Below are positions 53,390-63,800 of a stretch of DNA of 64,000 nt, one piece after another. Made by a program: the position numbers and the translations under genes. The first letter of the stretch is position 1; the number at the start of each line of letters is the position of its first letter. The notes under the pieces are model-generated. The model was not told where the DNA came from. It saw nothing but the letters and a program-made list of their open reading frames with translations, and did no database searches. Source of the stretch: CALGLS01 sp047626155 (GTDB taxonomy: Bacteria > Bacteroidota > Bacteroidia > Chitinophagales > Saprospiraceae); contig JBLHRR010000002.1 in NCBI GenBank assembly GCA_047626155.1, forward strand, positions 65,926 to 129,925, read 5' to 3'.

Positions 53390-54364
53390 CTAACGTGCAG
53401 ACAACCACTTCAAAATCTCTTTTGTCTTTTTGTTAATCACCGCTGCGGGTAATTCAACCTCAATTTGTTTCTCCATGTCTATCGCCGTTTTGCTTGTTCC
53501 ATTGGCGTTGAGCAAAATAATGAAGCGGTTGTCTTTCACAGACGCATTAATAGTTGTGTTGAGATCGAGAGGTATTTTGAAAAGTAGGTTAGCGATCATT
53601 CCGTCTTGATCATCATTCAGCCTTGGTATTAAAGCCTGAGTTTGTCCGTTTTCATTTTTCAATAAAAACAAGGAATGGTAGCTTCCATTATTCTCGGAGT
53701 AGAACTCTGCGGAGGGGAGAATGGCAGTAGGTTCTTCTTTGTTTATTAAATTAAAAACAGAGGCGCCCTGATCGATTGAAAGGCCAACAAGGTATCGATC
53801 CCAGATGGCCAGTCCTGCCGGTTGACCGGATTGAGCATCTATTGCAATTCTTTTGTTATAGAACTTCGGCTTCATTTGCGGAAGTAATTTTTTAGTAGCT
53901 ACATCGTAACAATAAACATACTCAGTGCCTTGCGTGCAAAGTACCTTGTTGAGACTTTCGTAAGTGTTCGTATTCAAATACCAGGGGAAATCCGGGCTGC
54001 GGTTGACGGGTAAAACTTCTTTAAAAAGGATGCTGCAATCAGTCGTATTCATAGCCGTAAAGATTCGGTGGCTTTCGCCAAAATCAATATCTTTAGTTGT
54101 TGAATCTGCGGAAATACCTACTAGGACTTGTGCTGTTTTGATCCAGTAGGAGTTATTTTCTAACACTGTTCCTGCAATTAGGCACTGGTGGGTTTCGGGA
54201 GCGGTTCTTCGTGCTTGGATGGATGGTGCTGCTGCATTATTGTCGTTTTCTCCTGGGCTGGTTGTTGCACTGGAGTCGGGTTTTTTTTTTCCATCTTCTG
54301 TGCAAGAGTTGATGCTGATGCAGAGGAGGAGGGAGAGGGTTAGGAGGAAGGTATGTTTTTTCAT
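53390..54364 (-). CDS. Hypothetical lipoprotein
   Basis: The 324-residue protein has a lipoprotein signal peptide (MKKHTFLLTLSLLLCISINSC, Cys at 21), a low-complexity linker (DSSATTSPGENDNNAAAPS) and a beta-rich domain of about 270 residues with propeller-like segments (IAIDAQSGQPAGLAIWDRYL; ASVFNLINKEEPTAIL). Its family is not recognised. It is probably anchored to the envelope. It belongs to a row of three lipoprotein genes on the minus strand, with gaps over 100 bases, so co-transcription is uncertain. Confidence 0.7.
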   Translation of the reverse strand: MKKHTFLLTLSLLLCISINSCTEDGKKKPDSSATTSPGENDNNAAAPSIQARRTAPETHQCLIAGTVLENNSYWIKTAQVLVGISADSTTKDIDFGESHRIFTAMNTTDCSILFKEVLPVNRSPDFPWYLNTNTYESLNKVLCTQGTEYVYCYDVATKKLLPQMKPKFYNKRIAIDAQSGQPAGLAIWDRYLVGLSIDQGASVFNLINKEEPTAILPSAEFYSENNGSYHSLFLLKNENGQTQALIPRLNDDQDGMIANLLFKIPLDLNTTINASVKDNRFIILLNANGTSKTAIDMEKQIEVELPAAVINKKTKEILKWLSAR

Positions 54365-54488
54365 TGTTATTGTTTTCTAATTAAAGGAGGTGGCGGAGCA
54401 ATTGGATATGTCCTGTGGCAAAGTACATTAATTCCTTGACCGTTTTTGTAGCCAGGAGATGTGCTAGGTGTTAGGCACAGAATTTATC

Positions 54489-55052
54489 TTATTTTTCCTT
54501 AGCTATTAACCGATATCTTTCAAGTCCTCTTTCTATGAATTCTTGATAATCTAAAGCTCTTCTTTTATAGCTAATATGGTGAATTATTGGTTTTCCATTA
54601 TGATCTAGAATAGTTAATAATGGTTGAGTATTCGAATTAAATTCTTGCATTTCATAATTACTATTCTTGTGTCCGAGGTTGGATAGGTACCTTTTTTTTC
54701 CTTTAAAACGTATATTTTTTCTGTCTTCTTCTAATAGATCTGTCTTATCGTCAACATATAAAATAACAGGTATAAAGTTTTCCCCAATTATTTTCCTGTT
54801 CCGTCTATTTAAAAACAGTCTTTCTTCATATGAATTATCCGCAACACATGCATGCCCTGTAAATAGCAAAAGAATTGGTAATCTCATTTCTTTAGAGCAT
54901 TTAATACCATCATCTATATCTGTAAATCCTTTTAGCCCGTTAAAATCAACGATCCTATATTTGCTGTCAGAATCACAAACGTCGTAATCAATACTATAGC
55001 AAGATATTATTAAAACAATCAACAATATAAATATGGTGGAATTAAATTTCAT
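54489..55052 (-). CDS. Thioredoxin-fold lipoprotein without a CXXC motif
   Basis: The 187-residue protein has a lipoprotein signal peptide (MKFNSTIFILLIVLIISC, Cys at 18). Residues about 50-175 resemble the C-terminal thioredoxin domain of DsbD: a strand LPILLLFTGHACVADNSYEE (expected here: a CxxC followed by charged residues), FIPVILYVDDKTDLLEED, and TQPLLTILDHNGKPIIHHIS near 135. The catalytic second Cys is absent (the segment reads CVADN), so disulfide exchange looks lost. A structural or binding role is likely. Genes of neighbouring lipoproteins lie on both sides. Confidence 0.68.
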   Translation of the reverse strand: MKFNSTIFILLIVLIISCYSIDYDVCDSDSKYRIVDFNGLKGFTDIDDGIKCSKEMRLPILLLFTGHACVADNSYEERLFLNRRNRKIIGENFIPVILYVDDKTDLLEEDRKNIRFKGKKRYLSNLGHKNSNYEMQEFNSNTQPLLTILDHNGKPIIHHISYKRRALDYQEFIERGLERYRLIAKEK

Positions 55053-55089
55053 TTGTCTTTTGAGTATACCTTTTTTTTCTAAACTTCAT

Positions 55090-56022
55090 CTATTTTCTCA
55101 CCCGTACCCTTTTCGCTTTAGGCTTTATAAAAACCGTCTGCTCCGAAGCAATATACAACTTCCCATCATCCAAAAAATCCAAAGACTCAAACTGCGTAGC
55201 AATGATAAAAGAAGGCGCTCGCCGTTTTCGCAAACTCCCTTTGAAAAAATCATCGCCCTCAAAATCCGTGAAATAAAAAATAGAGGCTTTAGAAAAAGGA
55301 AAGAAACCGAAAATCCTTTTGTAGTCATAAGCCAGTAATGCCACCGTCTTTTTATCTGGGCTAATCGCAGCAGCGGTAACCACTCGATCTTTCAAATAAA
55401 TGCTGTCTTTTAGAATCGCATTTTGCTCCCCCGCTTTGTCCATCAACGTATAATGTTTGCAGTAGTAATTGCCTTGTCCAACTCTGTTTTTTGAAAAGAG
55501 ATGAAGTTTTTCATTGTGCCAAAGGAAAGCTTCCATGTCAAAATTCCAATGAGCACGGCTCGGAGGAAATTGCTTTTGGTCGGAATAACTAAACAGAATA
55601 GAATCGAGTTGTTGACTTTCTTGATTGTATATATATATGCGAAGATCTTGTCGCTTATTATTGTTGTTGCCAAAATCACCGATATAAATATTGCCTTTGT
55701 CGTCAGTAGTGAGGTCTTCCCAATCTCTGTTTCTTATACTTGGGAAATGGAGGCTGTCTGTTACTTGTCCACGACCATTCGTTTTGTAAAGAGTCGAAGG
55801 GTGGCCGCCGTCATTGAGCCACCAGAAGGATTGTGGGTTTTGCAAATAGAGCCCAGAAACTTCTTTTAGAGCGGGAGGTAACTTAAAACGGGCCTTAGTC
55901 GTCTTTGTGGTACAGGAGGAGATTAGTACCATTATTAAGATGAAGACTATGGCCTTAAGTGCAAAGAAGAAAGAAGTGTTTTTATACGACTTTAAAATAG
56001 GTATAATCATAGATTTTCGCAA
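55090..56022 (-). CDS. Lipoprotein with a beta-propeller-like domain
   Basis: The 310-residue protein has a long N-region and a lipobox (VLISSC, Cys near residue 36). The domain after it shows repeated beta segments: LPPALKEVSGLYLQNPQSFW, WLNDGGHPSTLYKTNGRGQV, NRDWEDLTTDDKGNIYIGDF and ALLAYDYKRIFGFFPF. The combination N-R-D-W-E-D-L and Y-I-G-D-F-G-N-N is frequent in Bacteroidota propeller proteins related to the SdiA-regulated group. An upstream start at 56022 is used; ATG codons at residues 5 or later are possible because the signal peptide is long. Function unknown. Confidence 0.7.
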   Translation of the reverse strand: MRKSMIIPILKSYKNTSFFFALKAIVFILIMVLISSCTTKTTKARFKLPPALKEVSGLYLQNPQSFWWLNDGGHPSTLYKTNGRGQVTDSLHFPSIRNRDWEDLTTDDKGNIYIGDFGNNNNKRQDLRIYIYNQESQQLDSILFSYSDQKQFPPSRAHWNFDMEAFLWHNEKLHLFSKNRVGQGNYYCKHYTLMDKAGEQNAILKDSIYLKDRVVTAAAISPDKKTVALLAYDYKRIFGFFPFSKASIFYFTDFEGDDFFKGSLRKRRAPSFIIATQFESLDFLDDGKLYIASEQTVFIKPKAKRVRVRK

Positions 56023-56151
56023 ACGAAGGGAGAGGGTTAAGAAATACAGAGAAATGTTTAAATGTAATACTCATACGCTAAAATCATCCCTGAATCTAAA
56101 AAACAAAGAACGTTAAAATTTTCTTAAGAGATTAGGAGAAAAGTTAAAATG

Positions 56152-56199
56152 TTTGCATTTACGAAAGTATTCGTATATAATTGTACGAAGTTGTTCGTA
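56152..56199 (+). promoter_or_regulatory. blaI-M56 promoter with two TACGAA-N4-TTCGTA operators
   Basis: Two 16-bp palindromes, TACGAAAGTATTCGTA (56160-56175) and TACGAAGTTGTTCGTA (56184-56199), have the same half-sites and lie 24 bp apart centre to centre. TTTG (56152-56155) and TATAATTG (56176-56183), 20 bases apart, match the Bacteroidota promoter with one mismatch, so the operators span the core promoter. BlaI-family repressors bind paired dyads in this way; autoregulation of the downstream blaI-M56 genes is inferred. Confidence 0.75.
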
Positions 56200-56307
56200 G
56201 TTGTTGAGGGTAACACATTAAACTTAGATTTTACACTCATTTCATTACTACGGAAAACCATGGAGCTACTAATAGCCTCCAACCGTACGCTAAAAAAAAA
56301 TTGAACT

Positions 56308-56706
56308 ATGTTAAATCGATCAATTCCTAAACCTACCGAGGGCGAACTAGAAATTCTACATGTGCTGTGGTCTAATGGTCCTTCTTCGGTAAGATTCGTA
56401 AATGATAAACTCAATGAGAATCGAGATGGTAAAAAGATGGGATATACCACGACTTTGAAGATCATGCAACTTATGTTTTCGCCAAAGAATTTGGTTATCA
56501 GAAATACGGACAGTCGGATGCATATTTACGAAGCAACCGTTACGGAAAATGACACACAGAATGCCTTGTTGCAAAAATTTGTGGATCGCACCTTCAAAGG
56601 TTCTGCCATGCAATTGGTGATGCAAACCTTAGGCAATCATCAAGCAACTTCAGAAGAGCTGGAGCAAATCAAAGCCCTTATTCAATCCATTGAAAACCAA
56701 AAATAA
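56308..56706 (+). CDS. BlaI/MecI/CopY-family transcriptional repressor
   Basis: The 132-residue protein has a winged helix at about 5-75 (PKPTEGELEILHVLWSNGPS, then VNDKLNENRDGKKMGYTTTL and KIMQLMF) and a helical dimerisation tail (about 80-130, LLQKFVDRTFKGSAMQLVMQ). BlaI-type repressors are released by cleavage after a partner M56 protease senses a signal, in the classical case beta-lactam antibiotics. The next gene starts 5 bases after its stop and encodes such a protease. The cleavage site region of classical BlaI cannot be identified with confidence. The ATG at 56308 gives the family's normal start. Confidence 0.92.
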   Translation: MLNRSIPKPTEGELEILHVLWSNGPSSVRFVNDKLNENRDGKKMGYTTTLKIMQLMFSPKNLVIRNTDSRMHIYEATVTENDTQNALLQKFVDRTFKGSAMQLVMQTLGNHQATSEELEQIKALIQSIENQK

Positions 56707-56711
56707 AGCTG

Positions 56712-59114
56712 ATGAATTTTCTTTACAAAATGTTCTCGGAAGACCTGATATATGCACTCGGCTGGACCGTACTGCACTCCTTCTGGCAGGCCATGGTCAT
56801 CGGATTATTGATGGCTGTTGGAATGATGTTTTTACAACAAAAATCAGCAAAGGCAAGATATGAAATGGCGGCATTTTCGCTGTTTCTAGTTTTTGTTTCT
56901 TCCCTTACTACCTTTTTAGTTTATTACGAAACCGCACAAGCTGCTACTGACTTCATAACAGTAGATTTACAGGGTATGTCAACCGCTACAGCCATCGCTG
57001 GTGTTACTGGGATGGCAACCTCAACCTTAGAAGGCTATCTGGAATATTTTAACCAACACATCCCTATGGTGGTTGCTGTTTGGTTCCTGGGCGTTTGTTT
57101 CTTTTTACTGCGTCTGGTGGGAGGATTAACTTATATCCAACGATTAAAATACACAAAGAATAAACCTGTTTCTGAAGAGTGGAACGCAAGAGTAACGCAA
57201 CTTTGCAAGCGACTCCGTTTGCGAAAAACGGTGAAACTGGTAGAGTCCTCTTTGGCTACGGTACCGATGGTTATTGGTTATTTGAAGCCGGTCATTTTAA
57301 TGCCTCTTGGCGCGATTAATAATTTGAGTGAATCGGAGGTGGATGCTATTTTAGCACATGAACTGGCGCACGTATATAGAAATGATTTTCTGCTTAATAT
57401 TTTCCTTTCTATTATTGAAGTCCTCTTTTATTTTAACCCTGCCGTTTGGTGGATTGCAGCGAACATTCGTACAGAGCGTGAAAATTGCTGTGATGATATT
57501 GCTATTAAGCTTTGCGGTAACTCACTTGCTTATGCAAAAGCATTGTTGAGTTTGCAGGAGTTGAGTAAGACGGTGCCAGGTTATGCAATGGCTTTTGCAG
57601 GTCCGAAGAATCAATTGCTACATCGAATTAAACGGATACTTAGCCAACCTCGGACAAAATCAAATATGCTGGAAAAATTTACAGCTACTTGTTTGTTGAT
57701 GGTTACAATGGTCTTGTTTTCCATCGGAGCGAATTCTTATAATTATAATAAGAAAATTCAGCAGCAATATTTTGCAAATGAAATGACTGCCTTAATGGAA
57801 GCGGAGCAAGGAGAAGAAGAAGGCTATTTTGACTTTACGGCAAAAAATGATACTACACCAAAAGGTAAAAAGCAACGCTACATCAAGAAGTCTGATGATG
57901 GAGAGGTAGAGCTGGAAATAGAAGACGGTGGTTTTTCTAAATTACTTATTGATGGAGAGGAAATACCAGCATCTGAGCTGGGCAAATACAATGACTTGAT
58001 AGATGATCTGATTGATGAAATGGAATCGGTTCCTGGTTTGAATCAGAGTACTGTAACCAATAATAGTCTGAACACTCAGACTTCCGTTTTCGACCACAGA
58101 CATAAAAAGACGATAACCACAGAGACAGAGGATAATGGGCAAACTCGAATTGTCATTCAAAGTAACGGAGAAGAGCCAACGGAGATTATTTTAAACGATG
58201 GACAAGAGTTTATCTTTATTGACGGGACTCGTTTTGAAGCTGGTGATACTGCAGTGATCATTGATGAAAAAAGTAAAATTTCAATGATCGGAGAGGAGGA
58301 AGACTTTATCAATTTGCATAAATCATTATCGCTACAGAACATTGCAGCTATTGACAAAGCTATTGCAGAAGCAAATGTTTCCATAGATATATCAATTGAG
58401 GAAGTGATTGAAGAACAGATCGCAGAGATGGAAGAAAGGCTACAGGAGCTTAAAATTCGACAGGAGGAAGTGCATCTTCAATCTCAGCAAATTAGAGAAG
58501 AAAATATTCAGGAACATAAAAGAAGAATGAATGAGAGCAAAGAAAGTATGGCGAAATATAAAGAGCAAATGGCCACTCAGCGTAATTCTATGGAATTAGA
58601 GGCTGTGGTAATGCGGGAGCATTCCATGATGGAATTAGAAGAAGCTAATGAGCACCTTCATCAAATAGAAATAGAAGAGATGGGGGCCATTCGTTTTAAC
58701 GATCAAATCAAAAATACTCTGGTGCAAGAAATGCTAAATGATGGCTTGATTGAAAGTGAGAACAATTACTCTTTTGAATTGGCTAAAAACTATTTCAAAG
58801 TGAATGGTAAAAAGCAATCAGCAGCAGTGGCTAAAAAGTATTTGAAATTATATGAAAAGGGAAGTGGCCATAAAATGAATTCCAATGGTCAAATCAAACA
58901 CAAAAATAAAAACGGCGTTTCTAAAAGCAGTTTCCGCTCATCTAGTTATTTTAACCTAGAAGATTTTCAACGATACAGTTATTTCTTTTTAGTAGAACCA
59001 GAAACATTCAGAATGAATTTCAATACTCCTAAACGAATAGACGGGTTGCGAACACTTCCCTTTCAGATAAGACTGATTGAAATCAAGCCGAATTTTATTA
59101 AGTATTGTACATAG
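56712..59114 (+). CDS. M56 (BlaR1-like) membrane metalloprotease with a long C-terminal extension
   Basis: The 800-residue protein begins with membrane segments (FWQAMVIGLLMAVGMMFL; AAFSLFLVFVSSLTTFLVYY; VAVWFLGVCFFLLRLVGGLT) and carries the zinc motif HELAH (residues 216-220) with the downstream ERENCCDDIA, where Glu is the third ligand. A further segment (ATCLLMVTMVLFSIGA) lies near 325. Unlike BlaR1, there is no penicillin-binding domain. Instead, about 450 residues follow: an acidic beta-rich part with repeated NGQTRIVIQSNGEEPTEI-type segments, then a coiled coil (about 570-680), then a basic tail. It probably senses an envelope signal and inactivates the BlaI-like repressor; the ligand is unknown. 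It forms an operon with the blaI-like gene. Confidence 0.9.
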   Translation: MNFLYKMFSEDLIYALGWTVLHSFWQAMVIGLLMAVGMMFLQQKSAKARYEMAAFSLFLVFVSSLTTFLVYYETAQAATDFITVDLQGMSTATAIAGVTGMATSTLEGYLEYFNQHIPMVVAVWFLGVCFFLLRLVGGLTYIQRLKYTKNKPVSEEWNARVTQLCKRLRLRKTVKLVESSLATVPMVIGYLKPVILMPLGAINNLSESEVDAILAHELAHVYRNDFLLNIFLSIIEVLFYFNPAVWWIAANIRTERENCCDDIAIKLCGNSLAYAKALLSLQELSKTVPGYAMAFAGPKNQLLHRIKRILSQPRTKSNMLEKFTATCLLMVTMVLFSIGANSYNYNKKIQQQYFANEMTALMEAEQGEEEGYFDFTAKNDTTPKGKKQRYIKKSDDGEVELEIEDGGFSKLLIDGEEIPASELGKYNDLIDDLIDEMESVPGLNQSTVTNNSLNTQTSVFDHRHKKTITTETEDNGQTRIVIQSNGEEPTEIILNDGQEFIFIDGTRFEAGDTAVIIDEKSKISMIGEEEDFINLHKSLSLQNIAAIDKAIAEANVSIDISIEEVIEEQIAEMEERLQELKIRQEEVHLQSQQIREENIQEHKRRMNESKESMAKYKEQMATQRNSMELEAVVMREHSMMELEEANEHLHQIEIEEMGAIRFNDQIKNTLVQEMLNDGLIESENNYSFELAKNYFKVNGKKQSAAVAKKYLKLYEKGSGHKMNSNGQIKHKNKNGVSKSSFRSSSYFNLEDFQRYSYFFLVEPETFRMNFNTPKRIDGLRTLPFQIRLIEIKPNFIKYCT

Positions 59115-59139
59115 GAAATTGGTGTTCCGCCAATTGTAT

Positions 59140-59225
59140 TTTTCCACCGCAACGAGCGCAACGTTAAATTCCTTTTTGTTTGAACAAAAAGTAGCGTTCT
59201 CTTTGCGCGGTTGCGCTTAGGGTTC
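59140..59225. repeat. Palindromic intergenic sequence upstream of the PDZ gene
   Basis: CTTTTTGTTTGAACAAAAAG (59171-59190) is a palindrome, flanked by GCGCAACG ... GCGCGGTTGCGC-type G+C-rich ends. It may be a hairpin terminator for the M56 gene or a dispersed repeat. Confidence 0.45.
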
Positions 59226-59297
59226 ACTTAGTATTACAATGCACTTAGTAACATGTATAAACCTTATTAACTCATTTAAAAATAAAATAATCCAGGT

Positions 59298-60737
59298 ATG
59301 AAAAAGATTCACATTTTATTCCCCCTACTGGTCATCTTACTTACTTGTTGGTCGAGCCCTGTATTTGCACAAGATACTAACGAACAACATCGTGTGGTAA
59401 TCATCAAAAAAACGATTGATGAGAACGGTGTAGAGACGATTGAAGAAACGATTAAAGAAGGAGACGATAACAATGTATTTATTTGGGATAATGAAAAGGG
59501 AGAAAACACGACTATCGATCTTAAAGGCGAAGATGGAGACCAATTGATTCATATTAGAATGAAAGGAGACAATGGAGAAGAGATGTTCTCCTTGGAAAGC
59601 AACGGAGAAAATATGGAAGAGCTGAAGGAGCAATTAAAAGAATTAGACTTCAGAATGAATAACGAAAACGAAGATATGTTTTTGAACCTTTCAGAAAACA
59701 ATTTCTTTAGTTCTTGCAATGACAAAAACACAAAACCATTCCTTGGTATTTCTATGGAGGAATCTGTTGAGAACGAAAATGGAGTAGAAACGATAGAAGG
59801 AGTCAACGAACAAGGAGTAATCGTACAAAACGTTATAGGTGGCACTGCTGCGGAAGCTGCCGGACTAAAAGCTGGTGACATTATAACTTCTATTGATGGC
59901 CAATCTACAAAACGTATTTCTCATGTTAGCAATGCAATTAAATCTAAGCAGATAGGAGATGCGATTGCCATATCTTATATCCGTGATGGAAATGCAATGC
60001 AGACTACTGCAACCTTGAAAGGAAAAGTGGTAAAGCAGAGGGAATTCAGAATAGGAAACCTTGAAGAAAAGATGGCGCGTGGGTATAACTTTAACAATGA
60101 TTATAAAGTAGACCCTTGTAAAGTTTTCCTCGGTGTTTACACAAGCACCAGTTCCCGTTATCACCCTCATTCCAGTTCAAACGGTCTTCGTATAAATGGT
60201 GTAATTGAAAATACGCCGGCTTTTGATGCAGGCCTATTGAAGGGAGATCGAATCCTTGCATTGGATGGTGTTTCTGTAGATAATCACAAGTCCTTATTAG
60301 CAGAACGGAATAAGCATGAGGCAGGTGATGAGTTTACGCTTACTTTCCTACGTGATGGTGATGAAGTAACGGTGGATGCGAAATTTAAGGAATGTAAAGA
60401 AGAGGAAAAAGAGATTGTAACTGAGGAAGAAGCAATAGAAGAAAGAACAGAAGAGCAAAACGTAAATAATTTGTTAGATATAAACTTATCTACTTTCCCT
60501 AACCCAACAAACAGTTCTGTCAATATTCGTTTTGTAGGAGAAAGAACAGCAACCATCGTGACGGTGACAGACATTAAAGGAAAAGAAATCTTCAGAGAAG
60601 AATTGAACAACTTTGATGGTTTGTACAACAACAAAATAAACTTGAATGGAGCGGCTACTGGTGCCGTTATCATTAGTGTACAACAAGGAAATAAAATCAG
60701 CTCAAAGAAGGTATTGTATATGCCGGACAGAGCGTAA
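59298..60737 (+). CDS. Secreted protein with two PDZ domains and a T9SS tail
   Basis: The 479-residue protein has a signal peptide ending at PVFAQ (about residue 25), an acidic N-terminal region with ENGVETIEETIKEGDDNN, two PDZ domains (about 140-240: GGTAAEAAGLKAGDIITSID; about 275-375: TPAFDAGLLKGDRILALDGV) and a C-terminal T9SS type A domain (LSTFPNPTNSSVNIRF, then GAATGAVIISVQQGNK). No protease domain is attached, so it may be a surface scaffold. Its N-terminal region resembles a segment of the preceding M56 protein (NGQTRIVIQSNGEEPTEI), and both genes are on the same strand 183 bases apart, suggesting a functional link. Confidence 0.85.
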   Translation: MKKIHILFPLLVILLTCWSSPVFAQDTNEQHRVVIIKKTIDENGVETIEETIKEGDDNNVFIWDNEKGENTTIDLKGEDGDQLIHIRMKGDNGEEMFSLESNGENMEELKEQLKELDFRMNNENEDMFLNLSENNFFSSCNDKNTKPFLGISMEESVENENGVETIEGVNEQGVIVQNVIGGTAAEAAGLKAGDIITSIDGQSTKRISHVSNAIKSKQIGDAIAISYIRDGNAMQTTATLKGKVVKQREFRIGNLEEKMARGYNFNNDYKVDPCKVFLGVYTSTSSRYHPHSSSNGLRINGVIENTPAFDAGLLKGDRILALDGVSVDNHKSLLAERNKHEAGDEFTLTFLRDGDEVTVDAKFKECKEEEKEIVTEEEAIEERTEEQNVNNLLDINLSTFPNPTNSSVNIRFVGERTATIVTVTDIKGKEIFREELNNFDGLYNNKINLNGAATGAVIISVQQGNKISSKKVLYMPDRA

Positions 60738-60758
60738 AGAATTTACTAGTGAGCGTAG

Positions 60759-60792
60759 AAGGGGTAGGCCAGTTTGGCCTGCCCCTTTTTTT
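60759..60792 (+). terminator. Rho-independent terminator after the PDZ gene
   Basis: AAGGGGTAGGCC (60759-60770) pairs with GGCCTGCCCCTT (60776-60787), with one G-T wobble, and is followed by a T run. It lies 21 bases after the stop codon. Confidence 0.88.
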
Positions 60793-60885
60793 GATTGCGC
60801 TTGTAAACATAACTTTATGAGCGAGATGAAGTGGCGAAAATTACGCTGCTTCACCTCTCTCAATTAAATAAGAATTATAGATTTG

Positions 60886-63800
60886 TTATTTCGAAATCAC
60901 AATTTTTCCCGTCTTATTCTCTCCGTCAATAACGACCTGGTAATAGAAAATACCAACAGGTAATTCTTTTGTAGAGATTTGAAATTGTAAACCGCCTTCA
61001 AGAAGTGGACTTACCTTCATCACTTCTCCCTTTAAATTTGAAATTGTAAGTAAACTGTTATGAATGAGTGGTGATTCAAGTTGTATAGTGACCTGGTCTC
61101 TAGCGGGAGTTGGGTAAACTCTTATGGATTGTACTTGATCTGAATTCGAATCTTCATGAGGTGACTCGCTATATCCGGAAGCACCTTGTTGTATTAATGA
61201 TTCTAAATCTTCGACTGAAAATTCAAAATAATAATCATAGAAAAAGCTAAGAATGCCTTTCGCCTTTGCAGTAGCTATGCCATTATCTGAATCTGCAATT
61301 AATTCCAGTTCATTTATCTCTGTCGAATCGAGATCGTACCAGGTTTTATTTCCTGTCATAAGCAACAGCTCTATTTCTATTATGTCGCGGAAAGCGTCAA
61401 ATACCTGTTGATCAACGTTATTCAGATTTTCATTCTGTTCTAAGTCGTCTAACAATATAATCGCTTTTGAAGGTGTAGTCCCTCCAACAACAGACTCAAT
61501 TATAGCGAGCTCAGATTCAAAGCTTTGTTTTTTGCTCAGCCAATCACGGTAAAGGTCAGCATCAAAATTGGCATAATCAGCCATGATGCTTCTAATTACT
61601 TTATCCGCAATACCAGTCATCGCCGCTTTTCTACCGCTAATCAAAGCTTCCGTTTCGGAACGAACAGTAAAGTCTTGTTGGGCAGCTACTTCTAAAGCAG
61701 CTAAGCTCCCCGCTGGGAAAAATATTGCTGGTGAGGTAGAGGTGTTAGGTCCGGTATATTCTGCAACAAAACCTTTTCTCAATTCATCTGGATTCTGAAT
61801 TAAAATATCAAATAGATCATCATTGTTAAGAATATCGGAACGACTCAAAGTCGCAATTAATGCAGAAGTAGAGAGATGTGGAGAAAAGCTAAGTAAGTCT
61901 GTCTTTAAAGCGGAACCTGTCCCTTGCCAGTCCTCTATGGTACTGACCAAGTTTGTGGTACTTCCATTGTCGATACTTGCAGACCATTGCGTTTGTAAAA
62001 TCCCTACCTCTGTTTTGTGAGAGTCATATTGATCGGATAAGAGTTGGTATTCTACATCAGTAAGGATAATCATAGGACCGCTTCCTCCGTCGGGAAAGTT
62101 ATCGGCACATCCGTTTGCTTGTTGAGCAGTATTATTAACACCAGTATTGAGGAGGTTGTTGGTAGGCACATCTGAATCGGATGGATGAGACCAATAAACG
62201 ACTGGGCTTACTGAAAGTAGATTGTAAAAATCGGAAAGCCATTATGACTAAAGGTATTTCCCGCACTTCTAATTGCATTTGCTGTCGCATTAAAGGGCAT
62301 AACTCCCTGATTTGTTGCTATTCCATGAAAGTCTTGATCTCCACGAACATAAAAGTCTAGACGGTTCGAACTATTTTGATTGCAGAAATACCTCAGCCCT
62401 TGTCCGCCAGGACCATCAGAAATATCAGGATTTTCTCGGTTCTGTTCATGAGCATAGTTCCCGGCCGTTAAACCTGTAAAACTATTGTTGTATATCTGAT
62501 TGTGATCTGATCCTGTATTGAAGGCGTATACACCGACGGTACTGGGGAAGTTACCTGAAGGCTCCGCAAAATCATTCTGTTCTATTGTGTATCCTGTCCC
62601 TGTATCCAGATATATGCCGTAGCGAATACCCCCAACGTCATTAGAAAACCAAGGGCCAATATCGAATGTTGATTTGATGACGGTTGGATTATTTACACCA
62701 CGACTGTAAATGGCGGTCAGGTTATTGTCAAAGCTTGCCCTGTTTACAGAATAAGCTCCATGTTGGTTGTTACCGTAAGCCCATATGGCTCGGTCAAATC
62801 CGGAGAAGCGGGATTCATAATAGCCAGGACAAGGAACTCCTTGTGAGACGATTGCCGTACAGGTTGCAGAAACTCTAAATGAAGCACTGCTACTTCTTAT
62901 CGCATAGCCTCGATCTTGAGATGGAATACCTGTTTGTTCGCTTGAGAAATTACAATTGGCAATAGCAATACCATCCACTGCCCATAGTCGAATATGACCA
63001 TACATCGGTTTGGAGAATCTGTAATCATCATTAATCGTGAAATCGCAATGCCTTATGCGACTTCTATTGGGCAAGTGGCTGTTGTTATTTGAAGGATTAA
63101 AATTTTGATACCTAAGGAATTGAATACCTACTCGATTATTTATGAAGTCGGTATCATCGGCATATAGAATACCGCCAGTAGTATTAGTACTCCCTCCTCC
63201 TAAGGTAGAATACATTCGTATGGCAGTTCTAGCATGCTCTATGACACTTTGATTTCTTAAAATTAAAGTCCCTTGCGTACTTGAGGTTTGGTTGTCATCG
63301 GAATCTCCCCATACTTGAATTCCAGCCCAGGTGGTTTCGCAGTTTGTAGTTGTTAATGTTGTCCCATCTATGGTTAGGCGGGAACCTATTTCGACGACCA
63401 CTCTGGCACCTTCTGCAAATTCGAGGGTCATGTTTCTTATTGTTAGGCTGCTATTGTTGGAGACTCGGATTTCATCTTGAACACGGATCATCGATGCATC
63501 ATTGAAGGGATTAGAACCGGATTCCCATGTTGTAGATATACCGTTGGTTACATCATGGGCTGTTGTTTCATATGCACCTATTGCTCTGCAACATTCTCCT
63601 GAAACGTTGGTATAAAAATTCTGATAGTCGAAACCGTCAATTTGATCTGGGAACGTTACTATTTGACCGGTGACAGGATCAGCAAAAATCACAGGTGCCG
63701 TTGCACTTAGCCCTGAAATGGCATTAGCCTGAAATGTATTATTTGCTAGGTCGAAATGCCCTATATTCGTAGGATCTGCAAGTGATCCAAAATACATTCG

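Noticed and set aside
56308..59114. Beta-lactam resistance operon (blaI-blaR1)
   Set aside because: The M56 protein has no penicillin-binding sensor domain and no beta-lactamase gene is adjacent.
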